Assembly: GCA_023079485.1 (NCBI GenBank)
Contig: CM041083.1
Span: 61,199,810-61,263,809 of the forward strand
Direction: 5' to 3'
Source of the DNA: Archilochus colubris
Taxonomy: Eukaryota; Chordata; Aves; Apodiformes; Trochilidae
DNA: 64,000 nt
Shown here: one piece after another, positions 61,713-64,000 of the stretch
Layout: each line of letters opens with the position of its first letter
Position numbering within the stretch: position 1 is the first letter of the stretch
The notes under the pieces: generated by a model
Databases searched by the model: none
What the model was told of the DNA's origin: nothing
What the model saw: only the letters and a program-made list of their open reading frames with translations
Made by a program: the position numbers and the translations under genes

Positions 61713-64000
61713 AATGGAAAAATGTTTTCAATTTGAAAATAATTTCTCATTGGTAATGTGCATATATGTATGCAAGAGACAGAAGAAACCTAACAAAGAC
61801 CTAATTTGATAGGATCTCTGCATACTGCAATATCATTTGCACTTTCTGTATACCATACACAAGAAATATTCTTTTATCTTCCTGAGAAATTTGTTTGCTT
61901 ACAGAGCAGACTGGGCCCGAGGAAAATAGGAAAGAGTTTAATTTAGATACCAGAGGATAAATGTAATCTCTGTGAATATTCATCCTCCACTATATGAAGA
62001 TAAAGAAACAGATACCAAGGAAACTCAGAAATTAAAATTTACCATCGTGTAAATTCTTCAAGAGACTGGGGCCTGATATTCACATCTGTTTTGTTTGTCT
62101 TCAGAAGAATCCTTATTTGGTCTCAAAATTTTGCTGTTACATATGGATACAACTACAATGAATAATTGTATAATACAATATTGAAATCCTGGATCAGGAG
62201 GAATCAATAAAAACTATGAAGGAGAAAAGCTATTTAATCTAAACTTGGGGAAAAAATATTTTTGAAATAAAAAATTTACAGCAAAAATCAGTAAGCATTC
62301 TGTGTAGTTTTAGGATTGAGAGACATAGAGCAAAAAAAGAGCAGAGACTTGACTTTGGCAATATTTCATCTGTGCAGTAGAACATTGTATTAGCTGATTT
62401 TTATGGCTCTGTTGGCAATAATGAACAGGAACAGCACAGTGTCCAGATTAGCAGGCATCAGTGCTACCATAAATCATTCTAAAATAAGACAATTCTTCAG
62501 AGAAACACTATACTTGTCAGTGGTCCACCTTTTGAATAACATTTTGTATTAATTTTAATGCCGCAGGAAGAGCTCTTAGGAGCAGGTATATCTGCATGAA
62601 GAATTGTATTTGAAATACTGCATTAAGAATACAATTTGGAGACAAAATCTATAGCCCTGTTATATGAAAAGCCAGGCTGTAAAGATATCTTTTGTACTGG
62701 AAGGAAATAAAAAATAATTAGACAATTTTGTCATTTGTTCCATTTGTCTTGGTAACATGGCATATCACCAGGAAAAGAGATTAATAAATGTGCAAGATTT
62801 TAAATAAAAAATGACAACACATATTTAGTGTATAGACTGAAAGTGGTGCAGAAAGTTTCAGGAAACATCTGCATCAATACCTTTATTATCTGAATTTCCT
62901 ACCTTAAGATCCTAAAAAGCAGGACACTTACCTTAATTGTGGTTATTTGTACAGTTCTGTTGTTTTCAGTGTAAATGCTTGTTAAGAGACAATAAAAAGT
63001 GGTAACATGAAATTTCAAAGAGCCAGGGTCCACAAACCCAGTGCAAATCACACATTAAGACATGATACATGATGACAGGAGGCAGGCCCTAGAACCATAA
63101 AACTGCTGAAGGAAATGCCATACAGAGTTTTCTTCCTGCCTTTTTGGATTTGCTGAAAGGCCATTCAAAGAAACTTTGTGTGAAAGACCAAAATAGAATT
63201 AGTTACTTAATGATTCCTTTTCCCCACAGAACAAAAAAGTCAAAATTCATAAACATGTTTAAAATATCTCCCTTTGTGAGAACTGGTTCGTTTTGAGAAG
63301 CTAGGATTATTAGGAATGCTTCACCTCAAATTAGCTTCAAGAAATCAAAGAGAAAGAGAAATTTCTGCCTTTGAGTCATTCATTTGGTCAACATTGATTT
63401 TCTGGAATTTCTATGTGTTATGAAATCTTCAAACACTTTGGAAGACTGCATCTATAGCAGCTGAAGGATTGGACCTGTCAAACATTAAATCACATAGTTG
63501 TAGAATGGACCTTGGGCACTGCTGTTCTTGTCTCTTGGACATTTATTTGCATATAAGAGGACAAACTTGGCCTCTGCATACACAAGATTCTGCATAATGT
63601 AATTTACAGATGCACTTCATAATATTTACATTTTCAAACCAGAAACCAGCATTGAGAATATTTATGACCTTGAGAACTAGTAGCTTTATAATCTACCTAC
63701 TTGTTTCAACCACTTTTTAATGTTGTTTTTTTTTTAACCTGATGAACTATATATAGTTATGTTCACATTTTCAAAGGTCTCTTACTCCTCTTTCTATTTA
63801 TGGACTAAGAGGAGGTTTGATGGACTGTAAGACCTTTTCATCTGGGGAACCAAGCTGTGTTCCTGTAGAATGTCAGCTCCTTTGACCAGCAGAGAAACAA
63901 AGGGAAGGCTAATTAGATGGAAATTGCAACTTTTCAGGTAGTGGGAACCCATTCTGAAACTTCTTATATTAATGGCCTATTTTGGCTGCTCTTCACAGTA
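61713..64000. other. Unassigned AT-rich DNA, no gene seen
   Basis: No coding, RNA-gene or retroelement sequence is recognised up to the end of the window. Reading frames are all about 60 codons or shorter. A weak CR1-terminus-like string near 63498 was not accepted. Confidence 0.55.

Noticed and set aside
63498..63530. String resembling a mutated CR1 3' terminus (cacatagttgtagaatggacc)
   Set aside because: Only a few bases match the terminal unit and no CR1 body follows.
1..64000. Host gene exons, tRNAs, other RNA genes, CRISPR or an operon-like system
   Set aside because: No conserved protein motifs outside CR1, no cloverleaf candidates and no regularly spaced repeats with unique spacers were seen. 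Isolated exons of under about 50 codons could be missed by eye.

Overview
The window looks like non-coding DNA from a bird, intergenic or deep intronic. The main evidence is a series of CR1 non-LTR retrotransposons with the avian 3' end: a short 3' UTR followed by 8-bp repeats reading ATTCTATG on the sense strand. Three ERVL-like long terminal repeats of a type common in bird genomes support this. The sequence is AT-rich, with many poly-A and poly-T runs. I recognise no host protein-coding exon, tRNA, rRNA, other RNA gene or CRISPR array. The only reading frames I can assign to a family are the reverse-transcriptase and C-terminal parts of CR1 ORF2, all truncated at the 5' end and most broken by frameshifts.

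Layout. 1-20.8 kb: mostly unassigned AT-rich DNA, with an A/C-only tract (3.4 kb), a TCCTC pentanucleotide array (8.8 kb) and one minus-strand LTR (14.1-14.7 kb). 20.8-33.9 kb: a CR1-rich block with an ancient CR1/L3-like 3' end, two short plus-strand 3' ends, a degenerate plus-strand ORF2 copy (26.2-27.5 kb), a fresher minus-strand copy (29.0-30.2 kb) and a decayed plus-strand copy (32.6-33.9 kb). 34-44 kb: unassigned DNA plus one plus-strand LTR (38.1-38.8 kb). 44.4-49.3 kb: four CR1 fragments in both orientations and a second minus-strand LTR. 49.3-58.5 kb: unassigned, with a few hairpins and small tandem duplications. 58.5-61.7 kb: a CR1 inserted into an older CR1 of opposite orientation, then another CR1 3' end. 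61.7-64 kb: unassigned.

Nothing here forms an operon, pathway or multi-gene system, and I found no convincing undescribed system. The most informative structures are the nested CR1 pair at 58.5-60.2 kb, its close relative in the same orientation about 29.6 kb upstream, and a plus-strand LTR whose ends match the other two LTRs while its middle looks different. CR1 subfamily and LTR family assignments are from recognition by eye and were not checked against a repeat library.
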